Of a stretch of DNA of 64,000 nt, positions 1 through 25,959 are shown one piece after another. The number at the start of each line of letters is the position of its first letter. The first letter of the stretch is position 1. Source of the stretch: Branchiostoma lanceolatum. Lineage: Eukaryota; Chordata; Leptocardii; Amphioxiformes; Branchiostomatidae. Position numbers and translations under genes: made by a program. The notes beneath the pieces are model-generated. The model was given only the letters and a program-made list of their open reading frames with translations. It made no database searches and was not told where the DNA came from. The stretch covers positions 13,627,464 through 13,691,463 of the forward strand of contig NC_089729.1 in the NCBI RefSeq assembly GCF_035083965.1, given 5' to 3'.

Positions 1-1070
1 GGGTTCTGTGGTTTTAGAAAGATGATACTGAAATGGAATATCAATAAAATAACAGAGTCTGAGAGGAAAGTCTGTCTTATGAATATGGTTGTTGGATTCA
101 TTTTTCGTCCCAGGCTTCCAATGTTGATATTCTCTTCTTAATAATTTTTACTTAAAAATGTGTGAGAATCAAGGAAATAAATTGGTATGGCATATGTTAT
201 TTCCAAACTGGCATACAAAATCATACAAACGCTGAGCAAGTATGGAAAACCGGTGCATGTTTTAGTCAGTACCCGTATTATGACAGTTTCTTTGAGATTG
301 AAATTATTCTTTTTATTAATTTGATACCAATTACCCCATTTAGAAGTGGGATTTGGAACAGGAAACCCTGAGGTTTGAAGTCCCAAGCTGTCAATAAGAA
401 CGCCAGAGGTCCCAATGAGAGTTAAGCCCTTTGGTGTTAAAAATATCCCTGGCTGTCTGGAATACTCCTGTCACATGCTTGAGGGAATGGACACTAACAT
501 GGTGATTCAAAGGGCTTCTGCAATGGGCATGTGGGTGGATGGTGGATAGGTATGACAAGTCCATTCCTATTGACTTCTTGATGTCAAAACAAAGATGTCA
601 GAATGTGTGATCATCGTTGCGGTTGGAGAACTCTGAGTAATTGTGTATGTACAATGTATGTTTGTGTTTGTGTATGTGCATGTTTTTTTTTTTTTTTACC
701 TTCACCAAGAGGATTATGTTTTCAGATGTGCGTGTTTATGAACAGCATGACTCAAGAAGTTGTGGATGGATCTATGTGATATTTGGTATGTTGGTAGGTG
801 TCGGTGAGATGAAGAAATAATTAGATATTGGTCCCCATAGCGGCTTTCTATGGTACTTCAGCAGGATTACTTGTGTTCTGGTTTTGGTGGGTGTGAAAGT
901 GTGTATGTGTATGTTTGTATATGTGTGTGTTTTTGTTTGTTTGTGTGTGTGTGTTTATTCACACAATCACAGAGAAAAGTAGCTAGTTAAACTATGGTAA
1001 ATTTTGTTTTGTACAGTCCACATTTAGTACTGGATTTTAAACAATGAATCTTCCACTGTTTTCACTACAG
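1..1070 (+). other. Presumed upstream RBFOX intron
   Basis: I see no coding exon here. It holds T-rich and TG/TTTG simple sequence at about 655-700 and 890-960 and a single TGCATG at 677-682. The short reading frames at 138-386 show no codon structure or known motif. Confidence 0.5.
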
Positions 1071-14646
<13,576 letters not shown>

Positions 14647-15440
14647 ACGGTCGAACCGCCACAAGGACGCCGCAGTCGTAGGTACCCCGAGATACTCCCA
14701 TGATGCTCTACGTGCAAGGGCGCCGTAGCCGCGCCCCCCCCCTATTTATGGCAATTGTACATGGGGTAAAAACTCTTGTCATGTAATATTGTTATAACAT
14801 ATATAAAAGATACTGTTATTACATTATCAATAATGAAAACAGCGAACAATCAGTGACTACAAATTCATTATGGTATAATCAAGTAGCGACCATCGATAAA
14901 TGTACCCGTATCTTAGCTAGGCCGTAGACAGATAGTTAAGTATCATATTGATAAGTAGTTATGGGGTTTTGTCAGATTATTACCTTTCATTAAGGAAGGT
15001 TCATGTAGCTATATGACAGGTCTACAATGGTTGATAATTATAATCAGGGTATAGACGGTAGTGGAAGAAGATTCTGTACAGATTTGGTAGTCGGTAGAAC
15101 CTGTTGAAAGGGACTCTACATGTATGTGTGGAGGGTCTACATGTACGCGTAGAGGGAATTTTACAATGTACAAAGGGCAGAATGCAATGTGCAAGACCCT
15201 CTACTGTACCCTCCTGCAGTATATACAACTCTACAATGACGTTTATATAGCTAAGAAACTAGGAAAATTTTTAAACTCTTAGATAAACAAAATACGTTTC
15301 CTGATGTATAAGGACTTTTGTGAACCACCTTTGTGATCTCTACGCATTTCTGCCTTTGATTTCTTATCTCTAACTTGTGGGAATTTTCTTTTATGTAGAA
15401 ATCTATTTCTGTAAATAAATCTTTGACTTTTTTTGAGCAT
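14647..15440 (+). other. RBFOX 3' UTR with candidate poly(A) signal
   Basis: This is noncoding sequence after the TAA. It includes a C-run near 14736. An AATAAA at 15414-15419, followed by T-rich sequence with TTTGACTTTTTTTGAG, is the first good cleavage signal. Longer 3' ends are possible, since another AATAAA occurs at 19194-19199. Vertebrate RBFOX mRNAs often have long 3' UTRs. Confidence 0.5.
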
Positions 15441-18400
15441 TTTCATTTAATTTGTGCTTTTGACTGTGACTTTCAGCTCATTCTCTACCTCTTTCAGTTT
15501 TCTTGCTGTTTCTCTACTACCATATTTAGCACTTGCCTTCGCAGAGGTAGTTGGCCAATAGGTTCTAGTGTAGTTTGATCTATATCACATGCATTATGAA
15601 GATGCCTACCAGCCCAAAAGAAATGACTTAGGTAATCGCCCAACAATTCATCTCCTGGCATATTTGATGCAACTTGTCTTAGACCGATAGTGTAAAATGA
15701 ATCCTGAGCATTTCGTAAGATTTTAGCAAAAGAGTCTGAACCAAACACACTGAGTCACTTGCAATCTTTTTAATATTTCAAAGCTGCCATCTTGTCAATG
15801 AAAAAGTGTTCTAGGTCGGTGGTCTTTGAACGATCTGCATTTTGACTGGTAAAGTATACAAATTAAAAGAAAGAAACCAGTACCGATTGGAATGTTAACA
15901 TGCATCATAATACCACCCTTGTTGGACCCTATTCAGGAGTCCCTAAAAATTTGACCCGTTTTTTTAATCATTCGTCTCACCAGGAATCGTCATAGACTGA
16001 TCCCATTACCTTGCCACTTCCATGAAAATGTAGAAATGCAAAATAGAAGCATAAAAATGCAACTGTTTGAAGGATATACAGCCGCTCTCTCATTGGATGA
16101 GCTACTAACTATGATGGACAGTCAGGATCGGACTATTCGCCACATCTGACAACAGTGGTATAGTGAAATAGTGTTATGAAATAGTCCAACTCCTTCTACC
16201 AAAGTCATGGTTTGCAGACATCAAGGTTTGCGTCAATATACCACGTATCACGAAATCTCATTAAAAACCCAACACACCATGATATAAAACAAGCTTTAGT
16301 TGAAAAGTAAACAACAACATGACAGCATACATGTAAGCAAGTACTTGAAGAGGACTCTTATTTTGGCCAGTATGCTAGAATTGTTTTGGGTTCAGAAACT
16401 CAGGGATAACCCAGCATAACACAAACTATACAAAAGATATACAAACTGTTTGACTTTATGGTTAAGAAGCCATCCAAAATGCTAACGAAGGCATCAGAAA
16501 CAAAAGGGGCACCAAGACAATTTGGTACCGTATTCAAGTATTCTGCTACAGTACAATGTGTTTGAACATCTACATATAGGTATGGGTGTATGTCAGTAAC
16601 TTTTTCATGGTTCACTTACGATATCGTCAGCAAATGTCTCCCTTCTAATAAGGAAAGAATAATCTAATAATCTACCACTCAAACATGGTCAATCATTCGC
16701 AAGATTGGATAAAAATCTCTACAGAAAGATACTTTTTGCCCGTATGATGTGCAGAAAATCATGAATTTAAAAAAGACAATTTTGTGTCATGTGGCACAGC
16801 AAATCCCTGAAAGCAGTTAGGTTGCACAGAAGTTAGCAGAAAATTTGATCGAAAGATTTGAGAGAAACCTGTCGAACAAAGAACATTAATTTTATGACAG
16901 CTGCAATATTTACTTGTGTCAGTAGGTGGCATAACTTTTAGCTCATTTGTAGATTGGATTTTTTAAATTGGTTAACACCACATCGCAATCTTCCACCGAC
17001 ATTCTACCTTTTTCTACTGTCCATATTCTCCTCTGCGCTTACCTTGCCCAGAAAGATCTCTCTCTGTTTTTTTCTTGTCAATAAATTCAAAGTGGTGCTT
17101 TTTAAAAAGGGTACTGAGCATTTGATATGCTTAGCAGAACATTCAATATGTTTAGAGGAACATTTGTTAGTACGGAGAAATGTTTTTCTTAAATCATGCA
17201 GTAAAGAAGTCAGTTCTTCTACAACTTTTTACCACAAAAGAAAAACTCCCATTGGATGTACAGCATTTTTTGTATGGTGGTTTGAAATGATTATGGTTAT
17301 CTACTTTTAGCAATGTATTTATGGTGGTACGTTGCTGAAGAATTTCAGTGCAGTGTCTAAAGGATGGCAGCTATATGCCACATCAGTATATGTTTGTAGC
17401 CAGGAAATCAGACTTGTTGAGGTCTTGTTTGCTCCACTACTAACAAGGGAGTGACAGTTGTAGTAAACAGGAGCTCAACAAGGCTGGGTCGCAGGCTATG
17501 AAGACAGAAAAACATGTTATGCAGTCTCCTTATTCATGTCTCAGGGTATCATACCAATGTTGTTTTATCAGCAAGACCACCATAGGTTGGGGGAGGGGGT
17601 GGTTAGATATGTGACCACTAAAACAGAGTTGACATGACATGATTGAAACTACAGTCATCTGAACTGGAAGAAGGGGTATATTCAGGAATAATGTAATATG
17701 AACCTACTATGATTGCAGTCGTGACAATGCCACATCAACTTTGACATCTAAACCATCTTCTTGCCTAAGAAATGTACCCACCAACTTAAAATACCACTTT
17801 CTTTGCAAACTCAAATGTTATATTTTTTGTTAGGTATTATGGACTGCACACTTGTTAACATTGTATACTGCCTGTAGAAGTTGCTTGGCTGGTTTTAATT
17901 CTCTACACTTGAGGGAGTCTATCCTATTGTAATGGTTGTTCTATAACCAGTAGCTATGGTTAAGGATGACTTGCGCTCAGACAAGTGTGTTTGGGGCTGG
18001 TACACGTCAAAAATAGCGTTGTCACAACAGTTGCTATCAGCTTTGTTTGTACAAAACAAGGCATTATTGTTTGGCACAGATTCAAACTGAAATATAAGCC
18101 CTCAAACAAATAATATTTGGAATGCAAATATACACGTCTTGGCAGAATTGACTATATTTTGCAGATTTTAGCACACGGTTTCACAACTACGGGCACCAGA
18201 TTATGCTGGTAGCTATTATTTGATTGGCTTTTATTTTTATTGTGAAAACTGCGTAGACTAGCTTGTTTCTTCACACCGTAGATAGGACTGAATTTGTGCC
18301 AGATAAGCACATGTCCTTTCAACACACCACTGCCATGTCAGCCATGTTTGTTTTCAGTAGTGTCTTCTGTAAATCAACCGCTGACGATGTTTTAGCCGTT

Positions 18401-19412
18401 CTCATTGGCCGGTTTCAACCTCATCCGTCTCTGTCACGATTGGCAAACGTTGTCGCAACGCTATGGTTGAACGTTTACCAAAGAGCCCCCGTCGTGTTAA
18501 GATTCTTTCTATTTTTATATATGTGTAGGTATATAAGTCCACCTGTGCTCCTTTTTTTATCCAAATATTCACTTCTTGCCCATGTATGTGCAATACAAGG
18601 AACAACTGAAGATTTTTAAAAAAAGAAATGAACATAACAATTGAATATCCCAAGTGCAAAGGAACAACAACACGAAGACAATGTCAAAAACATGAACGTC
18701 CCACCGACAGTAGCGTTTAGCACTTTTCATCATGTACCAAATGTAGTTAGAATAATGTGGAATAAGATAAATACCGACAAGTCAGTAAAATATAATATTA
18801 GATACTGACATGTTTTTTTAATGTCATTGTATCTAAGTGAAGGTTTGGTCAATACAATAGTGACTTGCCCTCTTTGAGCCCTAATGTGCAACGATATTAT
18901 ACCACTGTAAAATTTTCATGTCTTTTTTTTTACTTATGTATATCAACAACTATATGGAGTGTTAAACAAATGTTATTTCCTATATAAGTAAACAAGACAG
19001 CGATAGGGCAATTTTGTATGTTATTTATATTGCCGACATTTGTACCGCTCAGGCTATTTATTGTACCCATTGTATTTACGATAGTGATATGAATTATACC
19101 AATCAAATTCCATGTAGTAGAGCAGTCGGTAGGAAAGCATGTAGGTATTTTAAAGACTGTACAAGTAGGTATGTATCAGGTTGCATTAAATGCAATAAAG
19201 TCATAATGTCAAATATGGAACTGTGTCTTTTGGACTTTTTTTTTGTGGGAATTGATGCTCAATATTGTTTTAGATTCTAACTGGCAAGGGATGTCATATG
19301 CATAGAGAAAGGGAACATTTCTGAGCAAATGTAGTATGTATATGCCCCCATGACGATACAAACCTGTTTATGATGGCCCCTCAAACATTGGACTGTCTAA
19401 GGACGTCCGGAC
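15441..19412. other. Intergenic stretch, little recognisable
   Basis: This lies between the convergent RBFOX and SLC25A19 genes. The only protein-like piece is a - strand frame at 15494-15748 (84 codons, includes GDYLSHFFWAGRHLHNACD) with no start context, partner exon or family I recognise. It could be an old transposon fragment. The remainder may include a longer RBFOX 3' UTR. Confidence 0.4.
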
Positions 19413-19785
19413 AAGCGTTAGCATCATGCACTTTTAGACAAAACCGGTAGGGGATGCTGTTGCACGGTAAAAATCAATGCACCCCTGTGTATGCATGGAG
19501 ATGAGGAGATGACAGTGCAGTGATATGTGACAGTAGTGTCCATTAGACCTATATAAGTGCAGCTGTGAACTCCTATAGCCAGCCAACTCCCCTGGTAAAG
19601 CATTCTCCACATAGTCGCCACTTTTTTGCAGCCAGTGGAAAGGTCTAGTCTGGAGACCAAGAAGGCATCTCGTTTATGACGTTCCCTCCAAGATTGGAAT
19701 GGATTAGTCCAAAGGAAAGCGTTAGCATCAAGCACTTTCTAATAAAACCGGTAGGTGATGCTGTTGCACGGGTAAATTAAATGTG
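19413..19785 (+). repeat. Local direct duplication, about 70-bp unit, 305 bp apart
   Basis: AAGCGTTAGCATCATGCACT…AAACCGGTAGGGGATGCTGTTGCACGG near 19415-19470 recurs with a few changes at 19719-19770. The unit is not coding in any convincing frame. Confidence 0.6.
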
Positions 19786-19867
19786 CATGTTAGATGCACT
19801 GTGGGCGAACAGTCCCCACATACACTGCCAGTATTCTTAGTACTGATAGCCCTTGGTCTGTTTTTGT

Positions 19868-20103
19868 TAGGCCACAGCAAGTAAGTAATACTAGGGGACC
19901 ACACTAGGGTCACTTTCTACATTTCTTTTCAGAAATGAAAGACTTGTTGGCTGTGATACAGATGTAACATATTTTGTCGCTTTGGGCTCTATTTCAAAAT
20001 CAAGGCATCTCGTTTTCTCTTTGACCATCTTTTTTTTGTTCTGGCATTCAATTTGGAGTCTGCAGAGGATGCCATCCATATAATTTACTTGCTGTGGCCT
20101 TAC
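19868..20103. repeat. Foldback element with GGCCACAGCAAGTAA termini
   Basis: TAGGCCACAGCAAGTAAGT on the left pairs with ACTTGCTGTGGCCTTA on the right. The internal phrase CAATTTGGAGTC…CAGAGGATGCCATCCATATAA is shared with elements at 39430-39506 and 52404-52789. Confidence 0.6.
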
Positions 20104-20496
20104 CCTGTAGTCTATTATGTATAATATGATATAATCTAATTTTTGGGTGGAAAATCACTGGAAAAACAAGGTTCCTTATTCACTATCAGGATCTATGCAC
20201 AGGAACAGTCAGATTTCTGAACTTTGGTGACCGTCTGTCACCTTCCTCAGGGCAATACTGACTGGCATTATTCCATACTGCAGCTAGGTGTCGCTGCTAA
20301 CTATGCAATTCCAAATGTACAGTATTGACAAATATGTGGTCTCAAACGTAAATTAAGTTTCTGAACCGAAATCATGTTTCTGGACCTTTTTGTGTTGAGT
20401 TTTGTCACGGTGATGACGGTTAGACATAATACATGTACATTACACAAGAAGCTTATATATGGCATCTATAGATATTTTGTTTTCTCCCTATTACAC

Positions 20497-20502
20497 TTTA
20501 TT
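20497..20502 (-). terminator. Candidate SLC25A19 poly(A) signal (AATAAA on - strand)
   Basis: An AATAAA in the sense direction about 350 bases after the stop codon. It is the nearest clear match; use is not proven. Confidence 0.4.
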
Positions 20503-20853
20503 GCAAATTTCCGCATATGTGCAATCTAGTGATCTCCTATGCCACAAAATTATTCGCCTTAACTTAAAACGAACCGATTGCAACAAGAGTATCATACCCC
20601 TTGACTATTACAATGTACAAGTTAAAATAAATTTGCACCTTTAAACTCTAGCAATTGCTATCAATAAACAAACTTCACAATTTACAAACTATAACCACTC
20701 ATCATGATAAATATAACATTTAAAACCCCGTCAACAGCGGCCGATAAAAGTCACACTTGTCTGAATCATGGATAAAATGGATATATATTATATACATATA
20801 TATCTATCTAGTTGGGGAATATAAACGTATACATATTTCTAGTCACTGTTCCA

Positions 20854-23800
20854 TCATCTGTATGTATACACACGGTGGGAGAGTCTAAGAGCGTGGCAGC
20901 ATTGTTCGTACAGGAAGAATATAAGCGACGATGCACAGGCAGCCTTCAATAGACTGGGGGACAGTCCTTTGAACAGTCCCCGTGTCCCCTCCTCTCGCAA
21001 CATACACTGCACGCAGTGGACCAATCCTGTGTACGCACGCACCTATACAACAACAACAAACAAACGTTAACTGCAACATGTTGTTGGTTACAAAATCATA
21101 AATACTGGTACAGAAGGACCACTGTTTGTGACATGTAAACAGATGTGAGTGGAAAATTTCCTAGCTGCAGTGGTCACACAAGTGCACTTTTGGCTAGAAT
21201 TGATAGGAGGCGCTGTTGACCAAGAAGTGCAGATTATGTCAGAGCCGTTATTGCCAGTGGGCTATAGCTAACTTTCTCCCTGCTGCACTAGCCTTTTGGC
21301 ATCAATTCTGTATTGGTTCTGTGTTACAATGCAGGGAGAAGGTTAAATATGATTATCATATACTGTAGATGGGAAATGTCTGCAGTGGTTTTGTTCTGTT
21401 TTCTGCCCACTTACCCCCTTGTTTCACCTGCAAACTTAAAACCAATGCAGACACCACATTTTCTATAGATGTGTGTCCACTCTCACACAAAGTGGAAGTG
21501 ACGTGAGGTTGTGTAAGATACTTACTTGTCCAAATGACCTTCTGGCGTGGTCAAATCCTTGCACCTGTAGCCGTTTCTTGACCACGTCCAAAGGGTAGAC
21601 CAGTGTTTTACTGACCACTCCGGCCCCGGCCCCACACACCAGGGTCTTCACACCACCTAGAACAGATTCAGCGTTAAAAAAATCATCACAAAAACTTATT
21701 ACATGTAACTGAAATTTGATTGTTCAATGCAATGTAAAATGTCCAAAGCAGTCTTCTCTGTGCACGATATATTGAGGTAATATGTATCCTCGTTCCTCTG
21801 AGTGCAAAGTAGGAAACTTGTAGCTATGGTGTCAGAGTACATACTACCCTTGTTGTTGCATGCTGTTTCAGCCGTGGGCATTATTTTTTCAAATTGGCAG
21901 TCACATTTTGGAACTTCAGTGATGTAAATCTTGAAACTTTCGCAGAGGTTTTATTTTCGCAGTATAATCAAAATACTGGATACTACGACTTATTTTCGCA
22001 ATGAACCACAAATTCACGACACTCCAAATATGTCTCCCACAACAGAATTGTTTCAGCCACGAATCTAAAACACCATGAAAAACACCTTTTTCCTTCTACC
22101 ACAAAATGAAACCACTGCAAAACTAAATGAGTACATTGTATACAATATTGACCACACAGACACAACCATACAGAAGACATGACCCTTACCTTGGTCAGAA
22201 ATAGACTCCCACGCTGAGGTAAACATGGCGAATGTGGCAAACTGGAAACCGGCGTACGGGAAAATCTGCACCAGGGTCGGACTCAGACCGCGGTAGAACG
22301 TACGCGGTCCCCCCTCCCGCCACATGGCACTGACGGCCTGAGGTATGCTATGGTACACCTGGACACGGAACAATATACAATACAAACGTATTATCTAACT
22401 TGGATAACATCAAACAAGGTACAAAAACCAGAAGTTCTGCTGCAGTATCATAGAAATTCACTAGGAAGCTCATAATCGAAAGCTGCCATGTTGGATATCC
22501 TGCCTAGGCGACGTTTTGACACGTGACCCATTTTTGCATCTGCATCTGTTTTTACAGGATATGCACATTCCTTCATGCATTTTCTTTTAAACATATGTAA
22601 GTTTTCGCATAGTGCATCAGAGGGTTTTCTAGAAAAAAGGGGGAGCATTGTGAGGGGTTTAGAGGTCTCAGTTGAAGACTGTGGCCACATGTGACCTAGA
22701 AGCATCCATCGTCAATCAGAATTTTTATGCTTGTCAGAGAATCTGCTCCCAGGGTAAGGGGGCGCGTGGTCAGAGTATGGGGCGCTCCGTCCCTGTTCCC
22801 CTCTTTAGATGAACCCCTTTTTTTTCATAAAATTTGTACGTAAGTGCTTTAGTACCCCTCCCATGTTACCTTGGGTTCTCCCTGAGATGAAAACCTTGTC
22901 CTGAGTACGTCTACCGGCTGACAGGCGCAGGTGGCCGCCATGGCCGACAAACCTCCGCACACGAAGTGCAGTGCAGGTTTCCACGAACTACTGCAGGCCT
23001 CGGGGGGTAGCTGTTCCCACGCCTGTTTTGTCAACTGCTCAAACACCGCAAACTGGGAGGAACAAAGGCATGAATAAAGGAATGGAGAATGGAGGATAGA
23101 TGGATTGAATAACTGACAACAGTGCTGAGACATACCTATACTGCATACAGCAGTATATAGCAGCAGTTGTGCTGGGACATACCTGGGACATGCTGGGACG
23201 TACAGCATCATATCTAAATGACAGCAGACGTGCTGTACAGCACCATATACGAGTGACAGCAACTGTGCCAGGACAATACCATATATATGTATGACTATGA
23301 GAGACAGCAGCTGAGCTGATACATACCTGTACAGCACGATATATGAGAGACAGCAGCTGTGCTGGGACATAGTCTCATCTCCCAAATAAATGACGAAAAT
23401 AAACGTACCAGTACATAATGTACCGGTACATTTATTTTCTCAGCCTCAGAATCCACCCAGTACGTTCTTATTTTGGACGGTAAGTTTATTCTTTTTTTGC
23501 CACAACACCATATATGAGTGACAGCAGCTGTGATGGTAATGCTACCTACCTGTACAGCACCATATATGAGTGACAGCAGCTGTGCAGGAACATGGCCCTT
23601 CCAGAAGGCTGTAATCCCTTCCTCCCTGAACAGAGTGACGATGGCCTGCGGGATGCTCTTGTACTTCCCGCCATGCTGGCTCTTCTTTATGGGCTCTACC
23701 TGGAGCTGAACAAATCAACAAGAATTTTCATTCAATGTTGATCTAAAAAGAATCCAGGTTTTAACATCCAGTTACTAGTACGGCCCCCCCTCCCCCTGAC

Positions 23801-24360
23801 AGTCTTTTAACCTGTACACCTAGATTGTTAATTATGTTATCTGCACATTGCCATACATTGTCACCGATGCAATTGTTGTGCAAAGAAAATCATACCTTGA
23901 GGATACCTTGAGGATTCATCGGTGAAGTAGGCCAGGCCTGTGTTGTCACCCTCTTCTCACTCAGGAAAAAGATCTACGTGCTTACACATTACTGTTTGTA
24001 GCTACATCTATGTTCGTTGCTCTTTAAATCATTTTGGAGAACACCTAACTTTTCAAACGAAATGTGACGCTTCAACTGTCATCAACAGACCACATGTTTA
24101 CATACACCCCCCCCCCCCCCAACACAACACACGAAACACTTTCACTTTCATAGACACAAATCTTTATGATTTCTGGCTCAGCAGTGGTGAAGACAACACC
24201 TGGCCGATGGTTTCTGTCCGAGTTTCCGTACCTGGAAGCGTATTTTGATGACGTCCAGCGGGTTGCAGGCTGCTCGGGTGATGAAGCCGCTCACGCCGCC
24301 CGCCACGGCGTACTCAGTCGACGTCAACTCTACCTTCTCCTGCGGATCATACCCCACCAT
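20854..24360 (-). CDS. SLC25A19: Mitochondrial thiamine pyrophosphate carrier
   Basis: Inner-membrane carrier of the SLC25 family; the orthologue imports thiamine pyrophosphate into the matrix. Exons in sense order: 24360-24232, 23705-23550, 23052-22870, 22358-22190, 21656-21526 and 21042-20854. They join cleanly with GT-AG introns into 318 residues (human is about 320), so the gene looks complete. It starts MVGYDPQEK, as in human (MVGYDP). All three carrier repeats have the P-x-[DE]-x-x-[KR] signature: [11 protein letters not shown] (33-43), [10 protein letters not shown] (140-149) and [11 protein letters not shown] (233-243). Diagnostic stretches include [50 protein letters not shown] and [14 protein letters not shown]. 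The gene lies tail-to-tail with RBFOX. Subfamily identity rests on close similarity along the whole length. Confidence 0.95.
21920..22140. repeat. MITE-like foldback element, TACTGTAAAT-type family (third, diverged copy)
   Basis: Shares GATGTAAATCTTGAAAC, the phrase AGAGGTTTTATTTTCGCAGT and a closing CACAAAATGAAACCACTGCA with the copy at 2010-2207. It lies in the SLC25A19 intron between exons 4 and 5. The termini are decayed, so the limits are approximate. Confidence 0.5.
23095..23550 (-). repeat. Degenerate tandem array copied from the end of SLC25A19 exon 2
   Basis: On the + strand, 45-60-base units of the form ACATACCTGTACAGCAC…ATATGAG…GACAGCAGCTGTG repeat about seven times (near 23103, 23130, 23187, 23230, 23266, 23315 and 23500). 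The same sequence forms the true exon end at 23550-23595, encoding [12 protein letters not shown] followed by the donor. Translated in the sense direction the array still shows SAQLLSLI and [12 protein letters not shown]. Several units keep a donor-like CAGGTATGT, so they are decoy 5' splice sites inside the intron. Confidence 0.85.
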
Positions 24361-24909
24361 TCTCCTCCAGACCGTTCCTTAAACTGTAGCGTCTTCTTCC
24401 TGAGGTTTAAGACACGGTGGTGTCACTTGTAACCCCGAAGTGTCCTTGTGTTGTGTGTTTCCGGTATTTTCGTTGACCTCTTTTTCTGAGGTATCGGTGT
24501 GGTCTCGCACCAATGTTTTCAGTGATTTCTCAAGCAGATGTAAGGAGTTGCGTTTGACGTGGAGCTACCACGCCTCCTAGCGGTTGAATGGGAAACGACA
24601 ATGATAAAGAGCATATGTAGAAGGGTACTAGTATAATTGCCAAATAATTTTTTTTAGGTAGCGTTTGTAAATAAATATTAACCGTTACGTTAACGTAAAG
24701 TATTTCCACATTCTTTTGCACACGTACTGGTAGTGGTAATCTCATATATCACACTACATGTATCTCCACTTCTAAACGGGAAGAGCACGAATTCCAACTA
24801 GCTGACTGCAGAGCGCAACTAAAAATCAGAAAGTTCTAAGTATTTCTCCCTATCGCATGATCTTTTTAGGTGACGACAGTGTGTGTGTGAATTGCTTTGT
24901 TTTATAAGG
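24361..24909. other. SLC25A19 upstream/promoter region and U5 downstream flank
   Basis: There is no TATA box close to the SLC25A19 start. Short 5' UTR sequence is probably present just upstream of 24360. Nothing else is recognisable. Confidence 0.4.
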
Positions 24910-25032
24910 AGCCCTGTTCAAGACAGGGCGGTGAAAAATTGAGTTATAGACTCATTGACTGTTCCCCTCCACGGAAATCTTTAGTAAAAGGCGAAAGATT
25001 TGTACGTGAGTACTGAAGGGAAACCAGAGTAA
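24910..25032 (-). ncRNA. RNU5: U5 spliceosomal snRNA gene, copy 1
   Basis: U5 is the snRNA that aligns exon ends in the spliceosome. Reading the - strand, the RNA starts TTACTCTGGTTTCCCTTCAG and contains the invariant loop 1 in AATCTTTCGCCTTTTACTAA. It closes the 5' stem with ATTTCCGTGGAGGGGAACA, carries the Sm-site region CTCAATTTTTCACC, and ends in the hairpin GCCCTGTCTTGAACAGGGC. The length of about 123 nt is close to human U5 (116). The 3' end is placed by the hairpin and the 5' end by alignment with human ATACTCTGG. The Sm site reads AAUUUUUC where the usual consensus has G after the U-run. The gene is very similar to the copy at 25960-26082. Confidence 0.95.
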
Positions 25033-25054
25033 CGCCTATAGGTCGCTGTTCTTA

Positions 25055-25118
25055 ACCGTATCAAACGGTAACAATCTACCGACGTGGTAGAATTGTAAGA
25101 TCAAAATTCAAATCCTGA
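25055..25118 (-). promoter_or_regulatory. Conserved U5 copy 1 proximal promoter (PSE candidate)
   Basis: Two blocks match between the two U5 upstream regions. ATCAAACGGTAACAAT lies about 28-43 bases upstream. AAAATTCAANTCCTGAAGGC (25100-25119 and 26152-26171) lies about 70-90 bases upstream, with a weaker TAGAATTGTAAGA match between. Pol II snRNA genes use a proximal sequence element about 50-70 bases upstream and no TATA box, which fits. The exact element is not proven. Confidence 0.55.
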
Positions 25119-25278
25119 AGGCCTCAACAACATTGATCAGCTTCATATTTCATAACACCATATGTGCATCACTTTACCGACTTTTTCATGCGTCTAACTT
25201 TGCTGCATTCAAACCTTCATTTTTTCGATCATTTCTTTTCTCACACCTGTATGCACCTGAACGTGACTGCCTGGAAAT

Positions 25279-25286
25279 ATGCTAAT
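25279..25286 (-). promoter_or_regulatory. Octamer-like distal element of U5 copy 1
   Basis: ATGCTAAT (sense ATTAGCAT), about 247 bases upstream of the RNA start, within the conserved phrase GGAAATATGCTAATGAGC. Copy 2 has GGAAATATGTTAATGAGC at 26353-26370. The usual distal element of snRNA genes is an octamer near -220. Confidence 0.5.
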
Positions 25287-25675
25287 GAGCGTTTTTTGTC
25301 AGAGCTCATGAATATGTATGAATCGCAACCATGGCATTTCAAGTTACTAGTACCTAACATGTCCAACCATATTTGTTTCTACTTGTAATTCCTATATCAA
25401 GGTGTTTGTCTTCTTCTGCCGGTTTATGATTATTTTCTGAAGAAGAGTGACTGGTATTAAAGCCTGACTAAATCGCACACCTAGCGGCCGGCCCGACGGA
25501 TACCGCCCCTCAACTTATAGTTGTATGTCCAAATCTAGAAAAAATGTTTTTCAAAAGCTTAAAAGCTAATCCTTAATAAATATCTTGCATATTTGTTACC
25601 GGGAAAAGTACGCTTGTACTTCATGTTGACATGTGTGATGAAATGCACCGATGCTGATACTGTAATATAATAAAG

Positions 25676-25748
25676 GTACAATTAGAAGAATTATTCATAT
25701 ACAAAACATAAATTCTGATTTGTATATGAATAATTGTTCTAATTGTAC
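25676..25748. repeat. Near-perfect short hairpin between the two U5 genes
   Basis: Two 30-base arms (25676-25705 and 25719-25748, beginning GTACAATTAGAA) pair with one mismatch around a 13-base loop. The size resembles a microRNA precursor or a tiny foldback transposon. It lies in the 900-bp interval 25033-25959, which otherwise holds only the U5 upstream region. Confidence 0.75.
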
Positions 25749-25959
25749 AGTTCTCAATTCTCAATGCAACATGAAACAAATTCATAATGATGGTGTCGAA
25801 AAGAGGCTTCAATGTGTCACGCATCCGGAACAGATAAAATACTACATTTGTTTCTCAAAATGACGGATTGAGATATCCCGCTCGTATTGAGATCATTCGC
25901 TAGTTTCCGACATAAGCGTGCATGAAGTCTGTGTATGTGAACTTCTTTGGTTTCTAATG

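Noticed and set aside
15494-15748. 84-codon - strand frame with protein-like composition
   Set aside because: No start context, no adjoining exon and no recognised family; kept only as a note within the intergenic feature.
22849-23385. 178-codon - strand open frame
   Set aside because: It is SLC25A19 exon 3 (22870-23052) read through its acceptor into the tandem array; only the exon part is coding.
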